From NCBI GenBank assembly GCA_031271755.1, contig JAISVB010000030.1, positions 45,904-109,903 of the forward strand: 64,000 bases of DNA. Direction: 5' to 3'. Shown in pieces: positions 1-10,805 of the stretch. The position numbers and the translations under genes are program-made. Below the pieces are notes generated by a model. That model was not told the origin of the DNA and made no database searches. It was given only the letters and a program-made list of their open reading frames with translations. The DNA comes from Culturomica sp. (GTDB taxonomy: Bacteria; Bacteroidota; Bacteroidia; Bacteroidales; Marinifilaceae). Position 1 is the stretch's first letter; every line of letters starts with the position of its first letter.

Positions 1-8
1 ATGAATAT

Positions 9-1052
9 TTATTTTTCCCTTGCCAAAGCGATAAAGATCGTCGACAACATCATAAACACATACGCCTGAATAAAGCAGATCAACACGTCTAATAATCCCA
101 TAAAAAGGGCGAACAGCACGGAAAAGAGTATGGAACTGCCCAGGGCAGCCGCTCCCATCGCGCCGAATACAAAGATCAGCGACACCAACACCAGCATGAT
201 CAAATGCCCGGCCAGCATGTTGGCAAACAACCGGATCATCAGAGAGAACGGTTTGGTGAGTGCGCAGAACAGCTCGATCAACGGCATCAGCGGGACGGGA
301 AATTTAAGCCAGGACGGAACTTCCGGCCAAAAGATATCCCGCCAGTATTTTTTGCTTCCGGAAACATTCACCACCAAAAAAGTACACAGCGCCAGCGCTA
401 AGGTGACCGAGAGGTTTCCCGTCACGTTGGCGCCTCCGGGAAAAACGACCATCAACCCCAACAGGTTGGAGCAGAGGATAAAAAAGAAGAGGGTCAGCAG
501 GTAGGGCCCGAATTTCCGGGCATCCTTTCCCAACACCGGCACAATCACCTCTGCATAGACCATCTCGATGATCTTCTCCAAAAATCCCAGGAACCCTTTC
601 GGCGCCCGCAACGGGTCGCGTTTGTACCAGCGCACTAAGGGAAAGAGCAGCAACAGGATGACCCATGCAGTGATCACAATCGCCAATACGTTTTTGGTCA
701 CCGAAAGATCCAACGGCCTCCTTTCCAGACCGTCCGTATCCGTTTCCACGATCTTTCCGGCGTTCGCTCCCTCCGGAGCGATCCGGAACCCTTGATATCC
801 GGCGCCGTCCGTCAGGCGGGAGGAGCTGAACAGGTGCCAGCCGCTTTTTTTACTCCGTACGATCACCGGCAAGGAAATAGCAAGGTGTTTGCCGCCGGGC
901 AAAGCGATACGCCAACCGTATTCGTTTTCCAAATGTTCAAACACCAACTCTTTCGGATTAAATGCCGTTTTTTCCTCTCCGGCCCGGAGTGTTCCGGCGG
1001 CCAGGAGCAAAATGCCTGCAAGCAAAGATATGTATCGGAAAAAAATACGCAT
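9..1052 (-). CDS. atpB: ATP synthase F0 subunit a
   Basis: Membrane subunit a of the F-type ATP synthase, which forms the ion half-channels against the c-ring. The 347-residue product opens with a signal-peptide-like segment (residues 1-24) and a Bacteroidota-style extracytoplasmic extension of about 100 residues, followed by five or six membrane helices. The essential arginine is R274 in the motif MIRLFANMLAGH, matching R210 of the E. coli protein. It follows atpC after 8 bp on the same strand, and the operon should continue off the left edge with subunits c, b, delta, alpha and gamma. The beta-epsilon-a order is the usual Bacteroidota arrangement, unlike E. coli. Whether the machine uses H+ or Na+ cannot be judged, because the c subunit lies outside the window. 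Confidence 0.97.
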   Translation of the reverse strand: MRIFFRYISLLAGILLLAAGTLRAGEEKTAFNPKELVFEHLENEYGWRIALPGGKHLAISLPVIVRSKKSGWHLFSSSRLTDGAGYQGFRIAPEGANAGKIVETDTDGLERRPLDLSVTKNVLAIVITAWVILLLLFPLVRWYKRDPLRAPKGFLGFLEKIIEMVYAEVIVPVLGKDARKFGPYLLTLFFFILCSNLLGLMVVFPGGANVTGNLSVTLALALCTFLVVNVSGSKKYWRDIFWPEVPSWLKFPVPLMPLIELFCALTKPFSLMIRLFANMLAGHLIMLVLVSLIFVFGAMGAAALGSSILFSVLFALFMGLLDVLICFIQAYVFMMLSTIFIALAREK

Positions 1053-1060
1053 CTATTTGA

Positions 1061-4477
<3,417 letters not shown>

Positions 4478-4493
4478 CCCGATCTGTTTACGT

Positions 4494-4802
4494 TTATTCC
4501 TCCCAATAATCCACTACTACCCGGCTCTCCCGGATCTTTTCACAATAGGAACTGATTTTTACGTGTTCCGGATGGATCTTGTACCTTTCCAGCGCTTTTT
4601 CATCTTCAAAGGAAGAGGTCAGCACAGCGTCGTAAGCCATCTCCGACGGGTTGATATTGATCCCTACTTCCAGCGCTTTCAGTTCCGGGATCACGCCATA
4701 CAGGGCCTCCAAATGTTTTTTCATCCAGGCGGCATTCTCGGTTTTGCTTTTTCCTTCGGCCTCCGCTTTCAATTTCCAGGCGACAATATGTTTCAGCATC
4801 AC
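4494..4802 (-). CDS. Dabb (stress-responsive A/B barrel) domain protein
   Basis: Small cytoplasmic protein of 102 residues made of one Dabb domain, a dimeric ferredoxin-like alpha/beta barrel. The typical opening [11 protein letters not shown], the central Glu/Leu-rich helix and the C-terminal VVDYWE segment are visible. Dabb proteins have varied or unknown roles, and no catalytic function can be assigned. It is the first gene of the minus-strand run leading into the ATP synthase genes and has a promoter-like element about 40 bp upstream. Confidence 0.8.
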   Translation of the reverse strand: MMLKHIVAWKLKAEAEGKSKTENAAWMKKHLEALYGVIPELKALEVGININPSEMAYDAVLTSSFEDEKALERYKIHPEHVKISSYCEKIRESRVVVDYWEE

Positions 4803-4820
4803 TTCAATTTAAATTTACGA

Positions 4821-4851
4821 CTATTCATTTTTGAGAATAGTTACAAAGGTA
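4821..4851 (-). promoter_or_regulatory. Promoter -7 element with inverted repeat before the Dabb gene
   Basis: On the minus strand TACCTTTG (complement of 4844-4851) matches the Bacteroidota -7 consensus TAnnTTTG. No clear -33 TTTG lies at the right distance. Just downstream, CTATTC and GAATAG (4821-4840, 8-nt loop) form a short inverted repeat that would fall at the start of the transcript, and could be an operator or a leader hairpin. Confidence 0.45.
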
Positions 4852-4920
4852 TAAAATAGGATATGAGAATTGCATTTTTTGGCTTATATTTATACGATGA
4901 TTATTAAAATAGCTGAGAAA

Positions 4921-5664
4921 ATGAAAAAATTGGTATTGCTGCGGCACGGTGAAAGCATCTGGAACCTTGAAAACCGGTTTACGGGCTGGACGGATGTCGA
5001 TCTGACGGAAAAAGGGGTGACGGAAGCAGCCCGGGCCGGCGATGTGCTGAAAGAGAGCGGTTTTCTGTTCGACAAAGCCTACACTTCGTTTTTAAAACGG
5101 GCGGTAAAAACGCTCAATGTGGTGCTGGAACGGTTGGATCAGGAGTGGATCCCGGTGGAGAAGAGCTGGCGCCTGAACGAAAAACATTACGGTACGCTTC
5201 AGGGGTTGAATAAGAGCGAAACAGCGGAAAAATACGGAGAAGCGCAGGTGCTGGCGTGGCGGCGCAGTTATGACACGGCACCGCCGGCTTTGGCGGAGAA
5301 CGATCCCCGCAATCCGCGGAAGGAACTCCGGTACGCCGGCATTCCGAGCGAAGAGATCCCGTTGACGGAGTCTCTGAAAGATACGATCGAACGCCTGCTG
5401 CCTTATTGGCGGAAGGCGATCCTCCCGGAGTTGCAGCGCCAATCCCAAATCCTCGTGGTTGCCCACGGCAACAGCCTCCGGGGAGTGATCAAACACCTGA
5501 AAGAGATCCCGGACGACGAGATCGTCCACCTGAACCTGCCGACCGGTATTCCGTATGTGTTCGAGTTCGACGAGGGGCTGAACCTGCTCCGGGATTACAT
5601 GCTGGGCGATCCCGACGAGATCCGGAAGCAGATGGACGCTGTCGCCGCCCAGGGAAAAAAATAA
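4921..5664 (+). CDS. gpmA: 2,3-bisphosphoglycerate-dependent phosphoglycerate mutase
   Basis: Glycolytic and gluconeogenic interconversion of 3- and 2-phosphoglycerate through a phosphohistidine. The signature [12 protein letters not shown] at residues 4-15 carries the phosphorylated histidine, and [10 protein letters not shown] near residue 180 carries the second catalytic histidine. The 247-residue length from this ATG fits the family (about 250). An earlier in-frame ATG at 4897 would add eight residues without homology, so the later start is preferred. The gene stands alone between the divergent Dabb gene and the convergent tryptophanase. Confidence 0.96.
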   Translation: MKKLVLLRHGESIWNLENRFTGWTDVDLTEKGVTEAARAGDVLKESGFLFDKAYTSFLKRAVKTLNVVLERLDQEWIPVEKSWRLNEKHYGTLQGLNKSETAEKYGEAQVLAWRRSYDTAPPALAENDPRNPRKELRYAGIPSEEIPLTESLKDTIERLLPYWRKAILPELQRQSQILVVAHGNSLRGVIKHLKEIPDDEIVHLNLPTGIPYVFEFDEGLNLLRDYMLGDPDEIRKQMDAVAAQGKK

Positions 5665-5690
5665 GAAGCTGCTTATTTTAAACAGCTTCT
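5653..5690 (-). terminator. Rho-independent terminator of tnaA
   Basis: An 8-bp perfect stem (AGAAGCTG at 5664-5671 with CAGCTTCT at 5683-5690, 11-nt loop) is followed on the minus strand by a run of seven T residues (complement of 5654-5660), a classic terminator for the minus-strand tryptophanase. The T-run is encoded inside the last codons of gpmA. In the plus direction there is no U-tract. Confidence 0.75.
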
Positions 5691-5709
5691 CAAGGGGTTG
5701 TTGCTTTGA

Positions 5710-7089
5710 TCAGCGCGCCGGTTCCAGCTCTACGGTGAAGTGCCGCATGATGGGGAATTCGTTGACGATCCGGTATCCACGGGTGATGGAGTCCCGGCGG
5801 TCGTATACGTTCTTTAAAGCCGCCGCCACCACATCCATGTGGTTGTTGGTATAGGTCCGGCGGGAAACGGCTAAACGCAGCAACTCCAATTTCGGGTAGC
5901 GGTTTTCACGGGTGACCGGATCCCGGTCCGCCAACATGGCGCCGATCTCCACACCGCGTATCCCCGCCTCTAAGTAGAGTTCGATCCCCAACGTCTGCGC
6001 AATGAACTCCTCTTTGGGAACACGGGTCAGTACTTTTTTAGCGTCTACAAAGAGGGCGTGCCCTCCCACCGGACGCTGGTACGGAATGCCGTATTCGTCC
6101 AGCCGGGCGCCTAAGTATTCCACCTGTTTGATCCGGGTTTCCAGGTAGTCGAATTCGGTTCCTTCGTCCAATCCCTGCGCCAGCGCATTCATGTCCCGCC
6201 CGGACATCCCTCCGTAAGTAATAAAACCTTCGTTCATGATGCAGAACATCTGGGCTTTTTTCCAAAGCGCCTCGCTTTTAAAGGCCACAAATCCGCCCAT
6301 GTTCACAATGGCATCTTTTTTGGAAGACATGGTCATGATGTCGGCGTAACCGAACATCTCTTTGACGATCTGTTTGATGGTTTTGTCCGCGTACCCTTTC
6401 TCCCGCATTTTGATGAAGTAGGCGTTTTCCGCAAAACGGGCGGAGTCGATCTGTAAAGCGACGCCGTATTTTTTGCAGAGAGCCGATACTTCCCGGATGT
6501 TCTGCATGGAAACCGGTTGCCCGCCGGCCGTGTTATTGGTGACCGTTAAAACAACACAAGGGATCTTTTCGGCCGGGTATTTTTTCAATACCGCCTCCAA
6601 TTTGGCCGGATCCACATTTCCCTTGAAGGGCAGTTCCAATTGGGTGTCCGCCGCTTCGTCGATGGTACAGTCGACCGGGATGGCCCGGCGGTATTCGATG
6701 TGTCCTTTGGTCGTATCGAAATGGGAGTTTCCGGGAAGAATGTCGCCCTCTTTGATAATGGTTGAATAGAGTACGTTTTCTGCCGCACGTCCCTGATGGG
6801 TCGGCAAGAAATAATCAAACCCAAGGATCTCTTTGATCGCTTCTTTCATGTTGTAGTACGACCGGGCTCCTCCGTAACTTTCGTCGCCCAGCATCAGGGC
6901 CGCCCACTGTTTGTCGCTCATGGCCCCCGTGCCGGAGTCCGTCAGCATGTCGATAAATACGTAATCGCTTCTCAGGTTGAAGAGGTTGTATTTGGCCTCC
7001 CGGATCCACTGTTCGCGCTCTTCGCGCGTGCTTTTCCGGATGGTTTCCACCATCTTGATGCGGTAAGATTCTGCAAATGGTAATTCCAT
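5710..7089 (-). CDS. tnaA: Tryptophanase
   Basis: PLP-dependent beta-eliminating lyase that converts tryptophan to indole, pyruvate and ammonia. The 459-residue protein belongs to the tryptophanase/tyrosine phenol-lyase family, with the PLP lysine at K258 in TMSSKKDA. Two positions that separate the two enzymes favour tryptophanase: D125 in HFDTTKGH (Thr in tyrosine phenol-lyase) and H450 in MRHFT (Phe in tyrosine phenol-lyase). The overall sequence resembles the Porphyromonas gingivalis enzyme. No TnaC-like leader peptide and no tnaB permease is visible nearby. It is transcribed divergently from the SPFH gene across 140 bp and ends in a strong terminator. Confidence 0.92.
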   Translation of the reverse strand: MELPFAESYRIKMVETIRKSTREEREQWIREAKYNLFNLRSDYVFIDMLTDSGTGAMSDKQWAALMLGDESYGGARSYYNMKEAIKEILGFDYFLPTHQGRAAENVLYSTIIKEGDILPGNSHFDTTKGHIEYRRAIPVDCTIDEAADTQLELPFKGNVDPAKLEAVLKKYPAEKIPCVVLTVTNNTAGGQPVSMQNIREVSALCKKYGVALQIDSARFAENAYFIKMREKGYADKTIKQIVKEMFGYADIMTMSSKKDAIVNMGGFVAFKSEALWKKAQMFCIMNEGFITYGGMSGRDMNALAQGLDEGTEFDYLETRIKQVEYLGARLDEYGIPYQRPVGGHALFVDAKKVLTRVPKEEFIAQTLGIELYLEAGIRGVEIGAMLADRDPVTRENRYPKLELLRLAVSRRTYTNNHMDVVAAALKNVYDRRDSITRGYRIVNEFPIMRHFTVELEPAR

Positions 7090-7135
7090 GTGAAGTATAA
7101 ATTAACGGGTTAATAGTTCTGTGATTATTCGCGCA

Positions 7136-7143
7136 CAAAGCTA
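7136..7143 (-). promoter_or_regulatory. tnaA: Candidate -7 element of the tnaA promoter
   Basis: The minus strand reads TAGCTTTG here, a full match to TAnnTTTG, placed about 47 bp before the tnaA start. No TTTG-like -33 box stands at 19-21 bp, so the promoter may be weak or activator-dependent. Confidence 0.45.
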
Positions 7144-7160
7144 AAAATTTTTCAGGCGAT

Positions 7161-7191
7161 TTTGCCATGTAAAGCAGAAAGTTTATCTTTG
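7161..7191 (+). promoter_or_regulatory. Bacteroidota-type promoter of the SPFH gene
   Basis: TTTG at 7161-7164 and TATCTTTG at 7184-7191 are separated by exactly 19 bp, a textbook -33/-7 pair for the primary Bacteroidota sigma factor. It sits 38 bp before the start codon, back to back with the candidate tnaA element. Confidence 0.8.
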
Positions 7192-7229
7192 AAAACAAAT
7201 CTTACACATACACATTTATCCCAGTCATT

Positions 7230-7964
7230 ATGGAATCAAGTAAAAAAATCGTTCCTGTCGTTATTATTGTGATTATTCTGGCGATTTTGGCAGCCGGCAG
7301 TTTCTACACCATCAACACCGGAGAGAGAGGCGTTGTATTGCGGTTCGGCAAGCTGACCGCCAATGTCGGCGAGGGGTTGCACCTGAAAACACCTTTTGTG
7401 GATCAGGTAGAGATCTTGTCGATCCGGGACCACAACCTGACCATGAAACAGGAGGTTTCTTCCAGCGACATCCAGACCATCTCCGTCGAAGTGGGTTTGG
7501 TATATGCTTTGGACCCGGAAAAGGTGGATCGTATTTACCAAACCTACGGTAAAAACATCGAGACGACCCTGGTGCGCCCCACGTTATCGGAAAAGATCAA
7601 TGCGGTGATCGCCGAATACCCGATCGAAGCCTTTGTGGAAAAACGGGCGGAGATCTCCAACCGCATCAACAGCGCTTTTGCCAGCCAAGTAGGCGGCAGC
7701 GGTATTCTGGTGAAAAGTTTGCTGATCACCAATCACGATTTCAGCGACGAGTTCAACAAGGCGATCGAGGATAAAAAGATTGCCGAACAGGGAGCCCTGA
7801 CTGCCAAATTTACACTGGAGCGTATGAAACTGGAGGCGGAAGCGCAGAAGATCAAACAGGCCTCGCTCTCCCCCATGGTGCTTCAGGAGATGGCTATCAA
7901 CAAATGGGACGGAAAAATGCCCCAGTATTTCAGCGGGCAACTTCCTTTTTTGACGATCAAATAG
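7230..7964 (+). CDS. SPFH/prohibitin-family membrane protein
   Basis: Membrane-anchored SPFH (band 7) protein of 244 residues. One N-terminal membrane helix (residues 8-28) is followed by an SPFH domain beginning INTGERGVVLRFGK, then a charged helical tail rich in Ala, Glu and Lys (about 175-215). Prohibitin-type proteins oligomerise into membrane microdomain scaffolds and often modulate FtsH-type proteases. That role is known for the family and not shown here. It is followed after 10 bp by folB, probably on the same transcript. Confidence 0.88.
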   Translation: MESSKKIVPVVIIVIILAILAAGSFYTINTGERGVVLRFGKLTANVGEGLHLKTPFVDQVEILSIRDHNLTMKQEVSSSDIQTISVEVGLVYALDPEKVDRIYQTYGKNIETTLVRPTLSEKINAVIAEYPIEAFVEKRAEISNRINSAFASQVGGSGILVKSLLITNHDFSDEFNKAIEDKKIAEQGALTAKFTLERMKLEAEAQKIKQASLSPMVLQEMAINKWDGKMPQYFSGQLPFLTIK

Positions 7965-7974
7965 CGTAAAGGGT

Positions 7975-8328
7975 ATGACCGGAGTTATTGAAATGGAAGG
8001 CATGGAGTTCTATGCCTTCCACGGTTGCTATGCGGCCGAACGGCTTGTGGGGAATAAATTCCGGGTCGATGCGGAGATCCGCTACGATTGCACGCTGGCC
8101 GCCCGGAACGACGAGATCGCGGATGCTTTGAGCTACCAGACCGCTTACGAGGTGATCGCCGCCGAAATGCGAACGGTTTCCCACCTGCTGGAACATGTCG
8201 CCCAAAGGATGATCGACGCTCTGTATGCCCGGTTTCCCCAGGCGGTTTACGTGAAGATCAAGGTATCCAAACTGAATCCCCCGCTGGGCGGAAAGATCCA
8301 AAGCACCGGCGTGACTTTGGAGAAGTAG
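7975..8328 (+). CDS. folB: Dihydroneopterin aldolase
   Basis: Folate-pathway enzyme that converts 7,8-dihydroneopterin to 6-hydroxymethyl-dihydropterin and glycolaldehyde. The 117-residue length and the tunnelling fold signatures fit: FYAFHGCYAAER at residues 12-23, containing the substrate-anchoring glutamate, and VSKLNPPLGG near residue 100, with the catalytic lysine. It lies 10 bp after the SPFH gene. No other folate gene is adjacent. Confidence 0.93.
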   Translation: MTGVIEMEGMEFYAFHGCYAAERLVGNKFRVDAEIRYDCTLAARNDEIADALSYQTAYEVIAAEMRTVSHLLEHVAQRMIDALYARFPQAVYVKIKVSKLNPPLGGKIQSTGVTLEK

Positions 8329-8380
8329 TTTCGGGGGAAGGTACGAGATTTTAACATACGAAATGTCTGCCGGTCGTTCC

Positions 8381-8436
8381 GGTGTATGGTGTGCTGAAGC
8401 TGCTTCGCTTTTACGCTTCTTGCACATCCATACACC
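8381..8436. repeat. Long inverted repeat between folB and rarA
   Basis: GGTGTATGGTGTGC at 8381-8394 pairs with 8422-8436 over 14 bp with one bulged base. The 27-nt interior holds a second small palindrome, GAAGCTGCTTC, at 8396-8406. No U-tract follows, so it is not a standard terminator of folB. It could be a structured RNA, a repeat-element remnant or a protein site. The remaining bases of the 383-bp gap between folB and rarA hold the 11-bp repeat array and the rarA promoter described separately, and I see no gene in them. Confidence 0.6.
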
Positions 8437-8471
8437 TGCACGTGGAAAAGGCAGCTTGGTCATTCTTTCCT

Positions 8472-8548
8472 TTTGGCCTTTGTTTGGCCTTTAGTAGACC
8501 GTCGATAGAGCGTCCGTAGAGCATCCATAAACTGTCCATAGATCGGTT
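8472..8548. repeat. Degenerate 11-bp tandem repeat array
   Basis: Seven consecutive 11-mers. Two are copies of TTTGGCCTTTR (8472-8482, 8483-8493). Five are of an RTAGANCGTCC-like unit (8494-8504, 8505-8515, 8516-8526, 8527-8537, 8538-8548). The unit resembles the perfect 11-bp array at the right edge of the window. It is non-coding in the direction of its neighbours. Confidence 0.7.
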
Positions 8549-8660
8549 GTCGGAGAACATGTTTTGTCGGGGGGTGTTTTCCGGGATGTTGTTTGGATGC
8601 AATTTACGGGATTTATTTTATTTTCAGAAGTGGGGCCCTCGATAATCTTTGCAAGCGAGC

Positions 8661-8693
8661 TTGCACGATTGTGTTTGATTTGCACTATCTTTG
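8661..8693 (+). promoter_or_regulatory. rarA: Promoter of rarA
   Basis: TATCTTTG at 8686-8693 is a full -7 match, with a weaker TTGC at 8661-8664 in the -33 position 21 bp upstream. Transcription should start near 8700, which supports the ATG at 8712 and excludes the earlier TTG that lies inside the -7 element. Confidence 0.65.
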
Positions 8694-8711
8694 TATGAAA
8701 TACTGACCGAC

Positions 8712-9986
8712 ATGGAGAACAAACCGCTGGCGGAGCGGATGCGGCCGAAGTCTTTGGATGATTACACCGGCCAGAAGCATCTGGTAGGAGAAGGAAAAGT
8801 GCTGCGCAAGATGATCGAATCGGGCGTGGTTTCTTCGTTTATTTTGTGGGGGCCTCCGGGCGTGGGAAAGACGACGTTGGCCACGATCATGGCGGAACAG
8901 TTGAAGCGCCCGTTTTATGCGCTGAGTGCGGTCAATTCCGGGGTAAAAGAGGTGCGGGAGGTGATCCAGAAGGCGGAGAGCCAGCGCTTTTTCAACGCCC
9001 CGAACCCCATCCTGTTCATCGACGAGATCCATCGTTTCTCCAAATCCCAGCAGGATTCGCTGTTGGCAGCCGTGGAGAAGGGAACGGTTACTTTGGTCGG
9101 GGCTACGACGGAAAACCCCTCCTTCGAGGTGATCTCCCCCCTCCTTTCCCGTTGCCAGGTCTACGTGTTGAAAGCCTTGGAAAAAGCGGATCTGGAAGAG
9201 TTGGTGGAAAAAGCGGTCAGCAAAGATTTTTACCTGAAAGAGAAAAAGATCACGGTGCGGGAAAAAGAAGCGCTGATCTCTTTCAGCGGAGGGGATGCCC
9301 GGAAACTGCTGAATATATTGGAGTTGGTGGTGAACGCCCAGCCGGGAACGGAGATCGTTGTAGACAATGAAACCGTGCGCAAAGAGTTGCAGGAGAATCC
9401 GTTGATGTATGATAAAGACGGCGAGCAGCACTATGATATTATTTCGGCCATGATCAAATCGGTCCGGGGGAGCGACCCCAATGCCGCCCTGTACTACATG
9501 GCCCGCATGCTGATGGGGGGGGAAGATCCGAAGTTCATTGCCCGGCGGTTGGTGATCCTGGCGGCGGAGGACATTGGGCTGGCCAATCCCAACGCCCTGC
9601 TGATGGCCAATGCCTGCTTCGACGTTGTCCACAAGGTCGGGATGCCGGAGGCACGCATTCCCTTGTCGGAGTGCCTGATCTATCTGGCCACATCGCCCAA
9701 AAGCAACTCCGCCTATTTGGCCATCGACGCTGCCATGCATTTGGTCAAGGAGACGGGAAACGCAGCAGTTCCCCTCCATTTGCGGAACGCTCCGACCCAA
9801 TTGATGAAACAGTTGAACTATGGCAAAGAGTATAAATATGCGCACGACTTTCCGGGCAATTTTGTCGACCAGGAGTATCTGCCGGAAGAGGTAAAGAGCG
9901 CGGTGTTTTACAAGCCGCAAGCCAACGCACAGGAGTTGAAGATCCTGGAGCGTTTAAAAGCGTGGTGGAAGAAAAAATACAAATAA
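8712..9986 (+). CDS. rarA: Replication-associated recombination protein A (AAA+ ATPase)
   Basis: RarA/MgsA, related to eukaryotic WRNIP1, acts at stalled replication forks and interacts with SSB. The 424-residue protein has a Walker A motif GPPGVGKT at residues 47-54, a Walker B motif LFIDEIHRF near 100, and the C-terminal MgsA tetramerisation region. The start at 8712 is chosen because the upstream in-frame TTG overlaps the promoter. It ends 6 bp before kdsA, so the two are probably cotranscribed. Confidence 0.94.
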   Translation: MENKPLAERMRPKSLDDYTGQKHLVGEGKVLRKMIESGVVSSFILWGPPGVGKTTLATIMAEQLKRPFYALSAVNSGVKEVREVIQKAESQRFFNAPNPILFIDEIHRFSKSQQDSLLAAVEKGTVTLVGATTENPSFEVISPLLSRCQVYVLKALEKADLEELVEKAVSKDFYLKEKKITVREKEALISFSGGDARKLLNILELVVNAQPGTEIVVDNETVRKELQENPLMYDKDGEQHYDIISAMIKSVRGSDPNAALYYMARMLMGGEDPKFIARRLVILAAEDIGLANPNALLMANACFDVVHKVGMPEARIPLSECLIYLATSPKSNSAYLAIDAAMHLVKETGNAAVPLHLRNAPTQLMKQLNYGKEYKYAHDFPGNFVDQEYLPEEVKSAVFYKPQANAQELKILERLKAWWKKKYK

Positions 9987-9992
9987 AGGAAT

Positions 9993-10796
9993 ATGTTTAC
10001 GGAAAAAAGAAAAAATCCGGAGATGTTCTTTCTGTTGGCCGGCCCTTGTGTGATCGAGGGGGAAGAGATGGCCATGCGGATCGCGGAACGTGTCGCCGGC
10101 ATGACTGAAAAGCTGGGGATCCCCTATGTGTTCAAAGGTTCGTTTAAAAAAGCCAACCGTTCCCGTTTGGATTCTTTTACGGGGATCGGGGACGAAAAGG
10201 CGCTGAAGATCCTCCGGAAAGTAAGTTCGACGTTCGGCATACCGGTGGTGACGGATATCCACTCGCCCGAGGATGCCCGGCTGGCGGCAGCATACGTGGA
10301 TGTGTTGCAAATTCCCGCTTTTCTCTGCCGGCAAACCGACCTGCTGGTAGCGGCCGCCCAAACGGGAAAGAGGGTGAATGTCAAAAAGGGACAGTTCCTG
10401 TCGCCCGAATCGATGCGCTTTGCTACGGATAAAATCCGGGAATCGGGCAATGAGCAGGTATGGGTGACGGAAAGAGGCACGACCTTCGGCTATCAGGATC
10501 TGGTGGTAGATTTCCGGGGGATCCGGATCATGCAGGAGGCGTGTAATTGTCCGGTCGTGGTGGATGTGACGCACTCCCTGCAGCAACCGAACCAGACCTC
10601 CGGCGTAACCGGCGGCCGGCCGGAGTTGATCGAAACCATTGCCAAGGCCGGCATTGCCGTCGGGGCCGACGGGCTTTTCATCGAAACCCACGAAGATCCT
10701 TCCGTGGCAAAATCCGATGGAGCGAACATGCTGAAACTGGATCTGCTGGAAGGGTTGCTGGAGAAAACGGTACGCATCCGGGAGGCGATCCTGTAA
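9993..10796 (+). CDS. kdsA: 3-deoxy-8-phosphooctulonate synthase (KDO-8-P synthase)
   Basis: Condenses phosphoenolpyruvate with arabinose 5-phosphate to KDO-8-phosphate for lipopolysaccharide core synthesis. The 267-residue length fits. Motifs include LAGPCVIEGEE near residue 10, the lysine-rich FKGSFKKANRS around residue 45 that binds substrate phosphate, and HSLQQPNQTSG near 190. An intact KDO pathway gene agrees with a Gram-negative envelope. It follows rarA directly and converges on the GH30 gene. Confidence 0.95.
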   Translation: MFTEKRKNPEMFFLLAGPCVIEGEEMAMRIAERVAGMTEKLGIPYVFKGSFKKANRSRLDSFTGIGDEKALKILRKVSSTFGIPVVTDIHSPEDARLAAAYVDVLQIPAFLCRQTDLLVAAAQTGKRVNVKKGQFLSPESMRFATDKIRESGNEQVWVTERGTTFGYQDLVVDFRGIRIMQEACNCPVVVDVTHSLQQPNQTSGVTGGRPELIETIAKAGIAVGADGLFIETHEDPSVAKSDGANMLKLDLLEGLLEKTVRIREAIL

Positions 10797-10805
10797 CGGG
10801 GATTT

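Noticed and set aside
8381..8436. Possible tRNA or CRISPR-like repeat in the folB-rarA gap
   Set aside because: No cloverleaf with the conserved T-loop or anticodon arm can be formed, and the 11-bp units are contiguous without spacers.
7957..8463. Open frame of 168 codons opposite folB
   Set aside because: It is the antisense shadow of folB with no family motif and no promoter, and folB itself is unmistakable.
8685..9920. Long minus-strand open frame of 411 codons across rarA
   Set aside because: It mirrors the rarA codon pattern and is rich in His, Gln and Arg, typical of antisense shadows in this base composition. rarA carries clear AAA+ motifs.
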